The notes: generated by a model from the letters alone, not told the origin. Positions 11,568 through 23,479 are shown, counted from the stretch's first letter. The stretch: 64,000 nucleotides of DNA from Terfezia claveryi (GCA_015179025.1 WHUX01000007.1:186001-250000), one strand, 5' to 3'. Numbers and translations: made by a program.

Positions 11568-13904
11568 CTATAGCATGGTACCAAGATTTACTACAGGTTG
11601 TAAGCTTTTGCAGATATTTATGGAAGTGGGGGAACCAACCATGGACGGCCTTCACATTCGTATATGCAGATAGCGCATACTCTCCGAGTTCTTGTCTACC
11701 TAAAGATTATAATCGTGAAACTTTAAGGACTCTAGATAGAGGTGCTTACCCTATACCACTTTGCTTGACACCACTAAAGGCGGAGGTTAATGCATTACCC
11801 CACAAATGGCTATTCTGGTCTGTTGTGGTTGAAACTTACCCAAAAGGAATGCCGAAGTGACTGTCATTGCTACTATTTATCTGAACGAGAGTTAACGTGG
11901 CTGTGTATTGACAATGAACGAGACACCTACCCAAACCATACCCGCCTGTATTTTAGCTGCAACTTTATGTGCCCTCGTCATATTTTGTGTGAAAATAGCA
12001 GCGCCCAAGCCATAGTTAGAATTGTTTGCTCTCTTCACTGCTTCCTCTTCAGATTTGAAGGATGCAATGGTTACGACTGGGCCAAAGACCTCTTCTCTGC
12101 TAATTATCATATGATCTTCAACGTTTATGAAGATAGTGGGCGCAATGAAATATCCCTTATCGCCGTGCTTGGTACCACCGATAACCAGCTTTGCTCCTTC
12201 GCTCTGCCCAGATGCAATGTATGCCATAACCCTTTCCCATTGCTTCCTACTTATCTGTGGGCCTTGGAAAGTATTTTCGGCAAAGGGATCACCAATTTGG
12301 GAAATCTTTTTGGTTTGCATTTTGAATGCGTCAATAAACCTCTCATATATACTCTCCTGTACGAAGATCCGAGATGTCGCAGTGCAGATTTGGCCCATAT
12401 TGCCTACGATATTGAGGTCAATAGTCATTCAAAACAGGGAGGGTTTATATTATTCTCTACTCATAATTCCGATATGACTCCACTTCACAGCTTGATCCAA
12501 GTCCGCATCATCAAAGACAATCAGGGGACTTTTGCCACCAGTTTCGAGTGTGCTAGGATAGTTAGTAGCATTCTTTCTATTGTGAAGAATCATGAACATA
12601 CACGTTCGTTAGATTTGCACTAGCAGCCTTCATTACAAGGGTCCCAGTGGTAGTGGAACCCGTGAAGGCTATTTTATCAATACCAGGATGACTAGCAATA
12701 GCCGCACCTGCCCTATCTCCATAGCCGGGGAGAATATTCACAACACCAGGAGGGAAGCCAGATTCCTTTACGAGATTGGCAAGGTAAAGGGCAGACAGTG
12801 GGCACTGTTCTGCCGGTTTGAGGATTACCGTATTTCCCTGACAACAATGAGATGAGCTTCGTGGCTAGTAGTCAGAAGTGGAGCGCCTAACCGTAGCCAA
12901 TGCTGGCCCTAATTTCCAGGAAGCCATCTAATATAGAGGATTAGAATGGAACAAGTAGTTATATAACTGTAATAGTCAGGTGGCAAGCTTTTGGCCTGCA
13001 TCACAACAGGGGAATTTCGGGGGTCCAGGGGCCTTTTACCATCTGTGACAAACATTTTAGTGAACAAATTCAAGTTCGGGGTAATATACCTTACCAACGG
13101 GTAGTTCCAGCTTTTACATACGAACAGTCAGTAAAACTGCCTTCAATTCCCCTGGGGAAATTAGAACATACGGAATTATTTGGCCACAGACGCCAATGGG
13201 TTGATGTAGGGTATATGCGAGCTTCCTTGGACCAACGTCAATAGTTCTCCCATAAATTTTATCTGCCCATCCGGCGTAATATCTGTATTTGAGCCCTTAG
13301 AATATTTGGTAGTGCGTTGCCGATGCCCTATGAAGGTTTCCTACCTCAATACTCTAATAGATTCGAGTACATCCTCTGCAAGACAGACATTGTACGGTTT
13401 GCCATTATCCCTATAGGTCATTGCTGTGAGTATCACAATGCATTTGACGAGGCGTAAAGTTGTGAGCTACCAAGTATCTGCACTACAATGTCAGTGCTCA
13501 ACCGGGTAAGGTCTGCACAGGGACAGTACCGATTGTAGCGAGTACCTTGGAATTTTCCTCTATCAAATCTGCTAATTTATAGAGCAGCCTGCCACGGGCT
13601 TCTGGTGTCAACTCTGACCATGTGGGGCTTTCGAATGCAGCTCTTGCGGCGTCCACTGCAGTGTCTACATCTGCCACATCTGCGGCATAGACAGAAGTGA
13701 TTTCTTCCTCATTTGTGGGATTGATGGTGGCCAATATGTCCCCAGATTTGCTTCTCACAAACGTATTATCGATAAAGAGTCCAAGGGGCTGTGTATACCT
13801 AACGGTAATGTTAGACCGAAATTGAAGGACACAGCTGCACCTTACTTCACGCCATTGGGGGCTGTCAGTTCCCTTGCTAGGGGCAATGCTAAGGTTGATT
13901 CCAT
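11568..13904 (-). CDS. NAD(P)-dependent aldehyde dehydrogenase, 13 exons
   Basis: Oxidises aldehydes to acids. It looks broken at first sight, but 13 exons (13904-13846, 13798-13530, 13423-13345, 13282-13172, 13110-13095, 12927-12892, 12837-12602, 12552-12461, 12403-11931, 11880-11840, 11773-11750, 11695-11640, 11590-11568) join with GT/AG ends and closed phases into 504 residues, the normal length. Conserved blocks in order: [53 protein letters not shown], the cofactor loop FTGSTTTG (about 248-255), catalytic Glu272 in LETGGKSP and catalytic Cys306 in GQICTATSR, then [19 protein letters not shown] and [20 protein letters not shown]. The family usually has ELGGKSP, so Thr for Leu after the Glu is odd, as is a slightly longer [14 protein letters not shown]. 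One exon is only 16 nt. Upstream lies a foldback transposable element. Confidence 0.9.
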
Positions 13905-14472
13905 ACGGTATAACTGGGGATAGAACTTGTTACAAACAAGCCTCTTCTGTAAACGACAAAAATAGACTCTGGAGATCAATGTTGCTGGAGAGAATACAAT
14001 AGAGTGCAGGGCACGAGGTCTTATGCGCCAGAGCATTGGGAAATGACGCCAGCCAAAAGCTTCAGTCATTATTGCCGAGATATCTTAACTCTGCTACATT
14101 ATTAGAGATATTGCCATAACTACCACCGGTTAGTCTGGTTGGCACAACACCCTCCACAGCTCTAATCTAATACCGGTCTACCAAGTGTAGGCTTAGTCTT
14201 GTTGCACTACTGTGGAGCAACCAAACTAGTGTAGGCTTCCATGAACAGTAGCTAAGCTCCAGCATACAGCCCAAAGCATGAAGCTACATACATATACATA
14301 TGCAATAGAGCGCACGATGTGGTATGCATTTATAATATAATACCTTTTAAATTTAAATTTGAAAAAGTACTCCGTATTATACCCCGCAATCGGATTATTT
14401 ATAATACCTAACTCTACGGTATTTAATGTAGATGAATACGGAGTAGAATGATTATCATGAGCAACCAGACTA
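13905..14472. other. Intergenic region upstream of ALDH
   Basis: 568 bases. Includes one good copy of the dispersed motif at 14131-14160 and a diverged inverted half copy near 14212-14230, then AT-rich sequence (14330-14440). The left edge of the foldback element at 14473 directly abuts CAACCAGACTA, the inverted core of the same motif. Confidence 0.5.
14131..14160 (+). repeat. Dispersed motif copy
   Basis: TAGTCTGGTTGGCACAACAC followed by CCTCCACAGC. Identical over 28 bases to the copy at 6029. Confidence 0.8.
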
Positions 14473-14630
14473 CCCTTGCTGGACCAGCACTGCCCGCCCC
14501 ACCTTGCAGCATAGCACGTGATATATGGAACTGTAGACCGCGAGAACATAAATGCATAACTATGAAAACAACTACGCTCTACAACATGGTTACCCTCACA
14601 CCCTGCCATATTCGACCCAATACCCCTATA

Positions 14631-14789
14631 CCGCATCTACTGGTGTATAACGATCCTTGTCAGTTTAAAGACATAGGTCGAGCTTATGCAGTAAAGGTGA
14701 TAAAATAGGTGGATGGTAACAAGCTCACTGAGGTATAATGGTCCCTGTCAGTTAAACTGACAAGGATCGTTGTTCGCCAGTGGATGCGG
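14631..14789. mobile_element. MITE (159 bp) nested in the foldback element, TA target duplication
   Basis: Terminal inverted repeats of about 37 bases: left CCGCATCTACTGG..., ending CCTTGTCAGTTTA; right arm is its reverse complement with three mismatches. TA at 14629-30 and 14790-91. The empty site is seen in the right arm of the host element, where CCCCTATACCCGCC is uninterrupted, which proves insertion and fixes the borders. Confidence 0.9.
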
Positions 14790-15201
14790 TACCCGCTTCC
14801 GCAATATGATACCCGACCAACCCCCCCCACCGCCTCCTATAAGGTGAGTATCATGCGGGTGAACCCATGACCACGAGAGGGCCTTTACCTAGCACCTATA
14901 TTTCATGATAAAACAGCTTCTAGGGCAGCAACCAACAATACAGGAGAACTGATCAATCCGCTGCAATACTCTCTTCCCAAGCGTCCTCAGCCACCACAAA
15001 AAGGTCTCCAATAGCTCTGGGAGTTCTTATACACCCCCTTTGGGCTTCATGGGTGGCTTCCATCTAGGAGGTTTTGCCACCCTCCTCCGAGGCTATTTCA
15101 ACCCCCTTACAGCAACCAACAGCAATCCTACGCTCACGAGTCCAACCGCTCTAAATTCCCCAACATCTAATCTAGCGCGTCTTGCATAGGATCTAGCCTA
15201 G

Positions 15202-15272
15202 CGTTCAACCTAGCGTCTAACAACGTAGCGTCCAACCTAGTGCCCAACCTAGTGTCCAACCCAGTGCTCTCA
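15202..15272 (+). repeat. Degenerate tandem repeat, unit about 12-14 bp (CTAGTGTCCAAC-like)
   Basis: At least five imperfect copies of TAGYGYCCAACC in the centre of the foldback element. Probably replication slippage within the element. Confidence 0.7.
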
Positions 15273-16220
15273 ACACCCTGCGCTGGTATCGATAATGCTG
15301 GGGGGGAGTGCGTGGTGTGTAAAGTGGTTTAAAATGCCTCGAGAAAGGCCAGCATACTGCCATGGCCACAGCGACCACTAGAGTCCAAAATGGGGGGTTA
15401 TTGGAGCTCAGAGCGATTAGCAACCTCTACGGGGTGCTGAAAATGCTCGAGAGGAGAGTTCAACTCGGGGGGATTGAGGAGGGTATAGATGGAGTGGATT
15501 TTGCTGATTGAATAGAGCTCTCGGAACTTGCTTAGTGCGCCGAGTTGAGATCCTGCAATTTGGTGATTTTGCACGCTCCATCTTCAGCACTGATTTGCCA
15601 TGGATATAAGCGGTTTTGGGCCTATTCGTACAATATAAGGCCAATAGAGGGAGTAGAAGAGGGGGGGTAGTTAATTGGAGGGGGGAGATTCTTGAAGGGG
15701 GGTATTAGAGCTCCAGCGCTATTAGATACCTTTCCGTGGTGTCTAAGGATGCTTGGGAAGAGAGTATTGCAGCGGATTGAGGTATTTGGGGGGGGGGGGG
15801 GGGGGGGAGAATAGCATAAATCAAGGAATTTATTTAATTCTGAAAATAGCTCAGTTTGCAGCGGTGAGCGGCTTGTTTTGATAGCTGACAGTTCTCCTGT
15901 ATTGTTGGTTGCTGCCCTAGAAGCTGTTTTATCATGAATATAGGTGCTAGGTAAAGGCCCTCTCGTGGTCATGGGTTCACCCGCATGATACTCACCTTAT
16001 AGGAGGCGGTGGGGGGGGGAAGGCGGGTATAGGGGTATTGAGTCGAATATGGCGGGGTGTGAGGGTAACCATGTTGTAGAGCGTAGTTGTTTTCATAGTT
16101 ATGCATTTATGTACAATAGAATTCTCGCGGTCTACAGTTCCATATATCACGTGCTATGTTGCAGGGGCGGGCGGGGGCTGGACACTAGACGGTGATTGGA
16201 CACTTCCGGTCGAGCAAGGG

Positions 16221-17667
16221 TATATCACTACTAGCGTAAATTACTTGTTAAATAGTTTTACTATGTAAGTTTTCTTTTTCAAAAAGTCCAGTAACCGGCA
16301 GTCGACCTTTAAGGAGCCTAACTATTACCTAATTATATTCCAATTACTTCAGTGTGTGTGCACCGAATTCATTTGACCCGCTTATCTTTATTGATGGTGT
16401 CAAGTTTAGGCTAAATCTGGCCCAGTCTGTTCTTGCACCCGGTTTCGCTGTGCCATGGGCCCGGAATTGTTGCATGAATATAAGAATTAGCCTTCTGAGG
16501 GTAACGCTCCGCCTGAGGATGTCTATTTGACACAACACGACAGGTTCTGAGGATATAGAGGATGTAACTATAAAGGTGAATCAACACCATTCCTTGATGA
16601 ATACAAAACACATGTGCATTGGGATATTGGTCAATGGGTCTGCTCAATTTTGCAGCACAACACTCTTTGCTTTCCTTTCTCCCACCTTGATTTTGTGCGA
16701 CAATTTGTATGTTAACTATTTTGGTATGACTATGTAAGACTATCGATAATCTTAGGCACCACATCTTTGAATGTGCGTGTGGTAAGGAAGCAGGTAAGTG
16801 CGTGTGGATTCCTGTTGGGAGAACCTGGCTTGTTTAGCATAATGAGATCTTCTAGCAACCAAATCAAGATATCTGGTATGTTGAGGATAATAATGACTGA
16901 AGCTTTCAGCCGCTATTCTCAGTGTCATTTCCAGCATTCTTATCGTGAATAAATGCTGCGCCAGCATCTACCAGTTATGACTTGTCGGTTAAGCCCTTTC
17001 AATATGGGTATACTTACTTCCTTCCTTATATTCTTGATCTGGTCCTATGACAGAGTGAATCTACACTGATGGGATGACTGACGGCCGGTTTGAGATGCGT
17101 GATCAAGATTGGTAGAGAAACAGTAGTCTGGAAACACAACCCCTCGGAGAAACAGAGGCTGGCGCTCAACTGATGGTGCTTGCTTACTCCCGAGGCCAAA
17201 AGTCTACTTCTCACGATACTCTGATTCTTATAAAAAATGCATATTAGCACTAACGTACCATTATCAACATATGTAACGTAGCAATAATAGTTTGGCTAAA
17301 TTCATGGAAACTAATTCTACGCAGAGACTTCGTAGGTATTTAATCCCTGTCAAAGAAAACAAAAAACCCACTCCGCAAGATTCTCAGAGCCTGCTCTAAG
17401 GTCCAGAGCACCAATATAGAGAGCGGCCGCAATATAAAATTGCGTTCCAGAAAGTAGCAGGAGCGTTCATGCACCAAAGCAAGAACGGAACACCAGATTC
17501 CATCAGTGCCGGTTAATACACATGACGCTCAAAAGTTCCCCAACTCCAGAAACCCATCTAAAACCACCGCTAAAGCGATGCAACATATATTCATAATAGT
17601 CAGCGAGTCGTTGAATAATTCCATCGTACCATAACCAACATGAAATAAAAGCCTGTCGTGTTATCCC
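16221..17667. other. Intergenic region with an ankyrin-like relic
   Basis: 1.45 kb between the foldback element and the 3' end of the phospholipase C gene. Apart from the relic at about 16690-16985 (listed separately) I see nothing recognisable. Confidence 0.4.
16690..16985 (-). pseudogene. Decayed ankyrin-repeat fragment (tentative)
   Basis: On the minus strand from about 16975 the text reads LVDAGAAFIHDKNAGNDT; a one-base shift then gives LRIAAESF, matching the ankyrin consensus (D-x-x-G-N-T-x-L-x-x-A-A). Further on, in another frame, ILIWLLEDLIMLNK followed by NRNPHALTCF resembles the next repeat. Frame changes and stops mean it cannot make a protein. There is no neighbouring intact copy. 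The match is by eye to a loose consensus, so this may be chance. Confidence 0.35.
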
Positions 17668-20600
17668 TTATTTAGAAAACCCCAATACAGATTTAACGCC
17701 TGTGCGAAAACTGTCCAGTGCCGTGCTCCTTTCTGGAATAATGTCCAGAGGCTGAATAGGGTCGACTTTTATTTTGACAAAAAGCGTTGAGAATAAGAAC
17801 TGTTCGCCTTGATTATCGTACAAGGGCAAATGCCGGTATCCTGTTCCTTTTGTTAGATTAAGTAAATGGAAGGACAATTGAAGAGCATACCTTGTTGAAG
17901 AGAGATTAGCTTGGCTGTATAGGAGCCAAACATAGACGATCTATCGCCTGAATGACCATCATTATAGAGCGAAAATCTCACGAAAACCAAAGATTCGAAC
18001 TTCGTTTGGATCGAGAAGCTCATCTTTCCACCCCCATTTGTGCTGAAGATGGGGCTAAATCCATTTTCTCGAACAACAGTCGTCCGCCTTCTGGTAGGAG
18101 CCCCAAGGCCAGAGGCTGCTTTGGAGTCCCCAGCTTCAATACCTCCTTCAACTGTGGAAGCCCCTTTTGCTTTGTCGTCCGCACTGAAAACCTCAACTTC
18201 TACAAATGGGTCAAAAGAATCATCTGGCTTCTGATCCTTGGGGCGAGGGAGCTGCTGCGCCGATATCACATCTATTGAAAATTTGACCAGCTTCCTATCC
18301 TTTCTGAGCTTTGCAGCAGCAGCATCCGCCAGAGGGTCGGATGTCGTCCTGGAAATGCGAAGCTCCCTTGGTTTCAAAACATAGCCTGTGTGATCGTGAA
18401 GAGATGCAAACATAGCTTCATTCATCTGTAGACCCAAGTCATACGTCTGCCAATTAAGAGCTACCATCTGAACCCCTCGTCGCCAGAATGTGTTGGGGTC
18501 AAAGTTCGAAGAATTCACCCGGTATCCAGATGGATAAACTCTCATGAGATAACGAATATTGTGCTTCTCGAGGGCAACCTTCTTATCAGGGTCTTTGCTG
18601 AACTTAATGGCAGTTCTTTCTGCGAAGGAAAATATATGATTATACGTTTTGCTCTCTGTAGGGTACCGCTGGTCAGTATCATCTTTGTGGGGATTAGTTC
18701 ATGAGGCTCCCTTACCAGGTAATGCGAAATTGGAGAATTTTTGCCCGCGGGTATAGACCCCTAGTTGTCCAAGTGCTGGGGCAATCTTCTTCGGTTTCTT
18801 CTTTGGCTTCTTCACATTCACTTCTCCACTAGGTAGACTCATGTGACTGTCCGAGTCAAGAGAATCAGATGTACCGTCACTACTTCCACTACCACTTGGA
18901 CTCTGCGGAATTGTTGACGATCTTGCTGGCTGATGGAGGCTAATGTCCTTTATTACTTCGATATCGCTCAAGGCCATTCCTATGTCTTGAACTTCGCTGC
19001 TCTTGACTTTAACCAGGATCTTGTGCTTTAGGTCTTTGGGACTTGGTAGGACCATAGAGTGGGCTATCAATGGTTCCGACACTAGATGTTCCCCCAGAGT
19101 GGAGCGAAGTATCTCCGCCATTCGATTTTGTTGCTCCAGCCCACAGTGAACTTCCAACGAAATTATGACAGGGTAAGGTGATACGAGAAAAGAATATTTT
19201 CCAATGGCAGCAATGACATCGGAGAAGAGGACTTTAGTCGTGAAGGTTCGCCCATGATATACCACGGGCCTGCCATCATCTCCATCCCAACAGTCCACCT
19301 CAACACATCTGCAACCACGCTGAAGAACCTTGATATACGCTTCAATCGACGACTCTCCAACTACCTGTCGCCCAAGGAGATAAGTATTGTGAGAGCTTGA
19401 GATAAAATATTCGTTCAGTGGACGCTCCAAATCCTTTTCGGTGATAATGGTGAGCAAAGGAGGATTAAATGCTTGTGAGCGGAGAAAAATTGAGAAGGCT
19501 TCCATTGACATCCTAGATTCAGCATTTTTCGGTTCCACGGGAGAGGGAAGCCCAGTCATCCGCTCAATTCTCCGCGACTTTCTACAGAATTTTCTGAATA
19601 CTCTCTCAATATGAATAGCATCGGCCTCCACATCTACCTTTTGCACATCTAGCAGGAATAGCCAAAATTCATCCCTAGTCATGCCCCCTTCTTCATCCCT
19701 TACTACTTGTTTCCAGAGCTCTCCTATCTCTGCTCTTTCTTTGAGAAGGAACACAAATTTTTGGAATTGAACAAAGTTTAGATAACCTGTCTTATCCACG
19801 TCTGCGACATTGAACTTTTGCCTCAGGAAACGCCTGGAACAGTTAACATGTAAGCGGCGACAGAGGCGCTCTACACGGTCGAACGATAGTTTCTCTTCTT
19901 TGTTAGGGGAAGATTTGGCTGCAAACTCGTTTCTCCAATGCTCGGAGACAAATTTATCTCCTTGCACAGCCAGGCCTGACATGAATTCTGTCCTGTATTT
20001 AAGAACCTTGTCAAGTGTGCTTGTCCATAACGTGAAGGACTCCTTATCAGGCGCAATAAGGTGAAGGGCTTTAAGCTTCCCATTCTCCTCGTGCTCGGCA
20101 TAGATGATCGTGAACCAGAGCTCTTCCATATCTCTGCTAATAGAAAACTCTTCGCGATAGTTTTGGGCATCGGCCCCTACTCGTATCTCTTTAACATCAT
20201 CAACGAAGAATCGTGATGATGGCTTTGAAGGGTCCCAAGTTACCTTTGCACTCTGAATATCCAGCTTGAATGTGCGTTTTGCAATTTTTTTGCGGGTAAC
20301 CCGTGTCAAGGATGTTCCTCGTTGAAGCGCTTGGGGTATGACTACGCCAGCCGACGTCGAGGAAATAGGTGGTGCGGAATTTGGAGGTTTCCCAGCTAAT
20401 TTATCTTTAGCTCCATCTGCACTGGAGGCAATAGCAGTGGAGATATTGTAATCGTCGTCATCATCTGAACGGGAATCGTGCTTTAAACCTAGGTCATTCA
20501 TGCTGACACTGTTATTTCGATGTCTCATTGTAAGCGGTCCACTCTTTTCCTCCTCCCCTTTGCTAGATGTTCTCTTGCGTAATTTATTCGCAGCTCCGCG

Positions 20601-21017
20601 GGAGAGTCGTCTTATAAGCCCTGGTTTCTGCCCTGAAGCCTGGTTATACACCTCACTCATGCTGGTGCCTATAGGTAGGGGTAGGGTAAGGGCCGAGAGC
20701 GGTGGAGCAGAAGAATGTCTTCTAGGACCGTCTGGGGTAATTGTCGGAGAATTTCTAGGCGAGGGTTTGGAGGAAGGAGGTCCATCGCTTTGCCAGGGCA
20801 GTGACCTGCTAGATGATCTGGGTCTTTGGATAACCCACATTGTCGAACTTGGGGACTCAGGCTGAGAATCTAGAGGAGTACTGAGAGGTGACACTTTGGT
20901 CGAGGGGCCTATTGATAGTTCTGATCCGTGCATCATATATGGTAAGACGGTATCTGTAAGGCCGTCATGTTGAGCCGGTGATTCCGGAATCGCGGATCTA
21001 GCAAATTGGGAACTCAT
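17668..21017 (-). CDS. Phosphoinositide-specific phospholipase C (PLC-delta type)
   Basis: Cleaves PIP2 to diacylglycerol and IP3 at the plasma membrane in Ca2+ signalling. Exons (minus) 21017-18716, 18655-17891, 17846-17668; 1081 residues, phases close. Order: Ser-rich disordered N terminus (1-235) with basic LIRRLSRGAANKLRKR; PH-like region about 240-345; EF-hand region about 385-520 (ADVDKTGYLNF); X domain from about 532 with catalytic histidines in SSSHNTYLLG and VYHGRTF and the conserved RGCRCVEVDCWDG; acidic/basic linker ending KKPKKKPKK; Y domain from about 770 (YNHIFSFAE, SNFDPNTFWRRGVQMVALNWQT); C2 domain from about 885 (IDVISAQQLPRPKD, FDPFVEVEV) ending SLQQG-TGYRHLPLYD. All catalytic signatures are present, so it should be active. 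Confidence 0.95.
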
Positions 21018-22206
21018 TATGGTTAAGTAACAGCCTTCTTTGAGTCGTACGAGTTGAAACCAGCTAGCTCCCAGAGACTGTGTTGTTTACGCTGTAAAAT
21101 ATAGCGAGGATGTGCTTAATTCCAAGAAAGTAAACGAGAAATCTGCAGCTCAAAAGTAAGCTTATTTCATTCCTCGTACCACACCTAGAATGACAGTACC
21201 TTTATCGAGTGAGGTTCAAACCGGATAGCTTCAGCATCATTGTGCAAAAGAGGATCCAATAAGCCCTGGAAGGTCCGTACCGGGACGTGAGGATGACTCG
21301 TGAAGGAGAGAGGGTGGGGTGCCAAAGTTTATGTACAGCTCCAGTGATTCTCCCGTGCTTGTGACTGTTACTCAGAGAGGGTTGGCTGAGATACTACGAT
21401 GCCCGCCGAGGGGATGCGTGATACATATATAAATTCGAGGGGCTGTCAATGTCTAGCTTTCAAGATTATTCACACAACACTGGGGTCACCACTTCAACCA
21501 GCACTCGTAATCGAAAGGTTCTACCTAACCCCAGCGCATCAGCAAGGGCACAGGCCCACGACTGGCTGGAGCAATACAGTTCATGGGACAAAATGGGAGT
21601 ATTATACGTACGAGCTTGAAGAAGTGCCATACCACGGCGCTCGCTCTCAAGCCGACTGCTAAATGATGCGTTACGCTTCCGCTAATTTAGAGCCCAACCT
21701 AACGTTAAATCCGGGGTAGGCATGTTGCTCGCGTGAAGCGACAGGCACTGAAGCAGATGCCACAGCAATTGGCACCAAGCGTTGGCGAGACGGCTGCGTT
21801 GGAATAATTGGGGATGGAGTCTGTATGAAGGGAATGGCGAGATGATGGTGCGCATGCAGCCCAGCGTTATAATTAAAAGCCAAAAAAACGATGGGCGAGT
21901 GGCAAATACACAGCAGGACGAGGCTGACAGGCTACAGGAAACGTTCCGACCCAATTCCGTTCGCAGTTCCGTTGGTGGTTTGTTTCAGATGTGACTAAGG
22001 ATTCCTTGTGCGGTTGAGGCAGAGCTCGAGGCTGGGTTGGGGTGATATTCTCATGCCAGGTTGGGAAGGGTTGCGGATGAGAAAGGTAGGGTTAAGTGAT
22101 ATATTGATGTTGACGGGGATAGACTCCATACCTACATTATTCTCAGGCCGCTAAGATATTTCTTAGTCTCTATCGTTTGACCTGCACCAGGGCTGGTTGT
22201 GCTGAT

Positions 22207-22343
22207 AGTACTCGGTACAGCAATAAATTATTGCGGTGCAAGCAGCGCAGACCAGAATTCATGGGCCAGTCCACCAAATCCCGTTGATAATTGGAAACTG
22301 CAAGCTGCATGCACAACAATAATTTATTGCTGTACCGAGTACT
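22207..22343. mobile_element. MITE-like inverted-repeat element, 137 bp
   Basis: Perfect 27-base terminal inverted repeats: 22207-22233 begins AGTACTCGGTACAGCAATAA and 22317-22343 is its exact reverse complement. Similarity continues with mismatches into the centre (TGCA-GCAG on both sides). Direct GAT flanks at 22204-06 and 22344-46 may be a target duplication. No coding capacity. Confidence 0.8.
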
Positions 22344-23312
22344 GATGGGGCTGTACACGTACGTACCTTGGTCGTTGCAGCAGTATGGGCTGCCCGGGGC
22401 CGTTAATCCGTGCCCCCCCACCACGACCCATGCTGGCACATCTCTGCCCCATCAAGACATTTAGTGCCATGGCCAGCTTATTACGACACAGTTCATGTAG
22501 CCTGGCTGCATGTTCATGCCATTAGTGAGAAGTGCATCACGGATATTGATGGGCGCGCGCATGGCTCTCACCCGATGCCTCACTGACGACTGAACCATCC
22601 TAGGTACTGTTGCTTGCAATTGGAACCAAGCTAGCCTAACCTCTATCTATATATATGTAAAGTGCAATGATGTTACAACAAAGCTCACAGTCTTCCATAG
22701 CATGGAATTTGAAGGTACTTCATATATTAGTCTTGAGATCCCTGTAGAGAATTTATGCGCAAATAGTGTCTAGATTACGTACTTTGGCCTTGAGATACTT
22801 TGGCCTTGAGAATGCTTTTGCTGGTAAATTTTGAGCCGCCATTATGTTAATCACATTAGGAAAAACAATTCTAGTCTGGGGGTGCGTGATGGGGGAAAGT
22901 CCTCATCACACGACATAGATACAGGCATAATACCAAGGGTACGTATTATTCTAGAAGAGTTGTACTTACGCACGGTATAACAGCTTCGAGTCGATGACAT
23001 GTCGTCAGGTAACGTTGGATTAGCCTAGTACGCGCACTAGCGCCGTACGACGATCTCTAGGGGAACACGGCACTGTGTCGGATATACAACGTAAGGCTTC
23101 ACTCAGCTGAAATGTGCATTGAAGGCGTGCCATGCATGTTGTATTCTGCTAGCCCCCAACCCAACCAGGCGCGCGAGTTTACATGTATTTGCAATATAAG
23201 CTGCTGCATTATGTATTGCCTCTCCAGGTATACATAAATACTAGTCTGGTTGCACTACCCCTCGTAGCATAAATACCATATGTGTCATCATTCTGCATCC
23301 ATCGAGCAGTTA

Positions 23313-23479
23313 CAGCGAGTGACCGCTCAATGGGATGGATGGCTCAATGGGATACGCTAAAATTACATACAAATTGTATCAGTGCGCGCCTTGACCTGAA
23401 CTGTATTTTGGTTGACTACAACCAGCTTGGGCTAGGTTATCCCATTGAGCCATCCATCCCATTGAGCGGTCACTCGCTG
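23313..23479. mobile_element. MITE, 167 bp, perfect 42-bp terminal inverted repeats, TA-flanked
   Basis: Arms 23313-23354 and 23438-23479 are exact reverse complements, starting CAGCGAGTGACCGCTCAATG. Each arm contains a short internal duplication of GCTCAATGGGAT. TA at 23311-12 and 23480-81. CAG termini plus TA duplication are typical of the pogo/Fot1 branch of Tc1/mariner; the centre has no open frame of note. Confidence 0.9.

Larger units (their letters stand above)
14473..16220. mobile_element. Foldback (long inverted-repeat) non-autonomous DNA element, TA-flanked
   Basis: Two long arms are inverted copies of each other: 14473 to about 15055 (left) and about 15690 to 16220 (right, reversed). 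Clear matched blocks are the outer CCCTTGCT termini, GCATAGCACGTGATATATGG, ACAACATGGTTACCCTCACA, CACCGCCTCCTATAAGGTGA and CCGCTGCAATACTCTCTTCC. A TA lies outside each end (14471-72, 16221-22), the target duplication of Tc1/mariner-type elements. The left arm has a later 159-bp insertion (14631-14789); the right arm has about 105 extra bases including a run of about 20 G (15788-15807), and an extra segment near its outer end. The centre holds degenerate short repeats. No transposase-like frame, so mobilisation in trans is inferred. Confidence 0.8.

Noticed and set aside
11892..13758. Aldehyde dehydrogenase read as a broken pseudogene
   Set aside because: Stops and frame changes all fall in GT/AG introns; 13 exons rebuild a full 504-residue enzyme with catalytic Glu and Cys.
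14226..14636. 136-codon minus-strand frame over the left arm of the foldback element
   Set aside because: Part of the inverted-repeat arm and the flanking AT-rich DNA, no protein family, and the right-arm copy does not conserve it.
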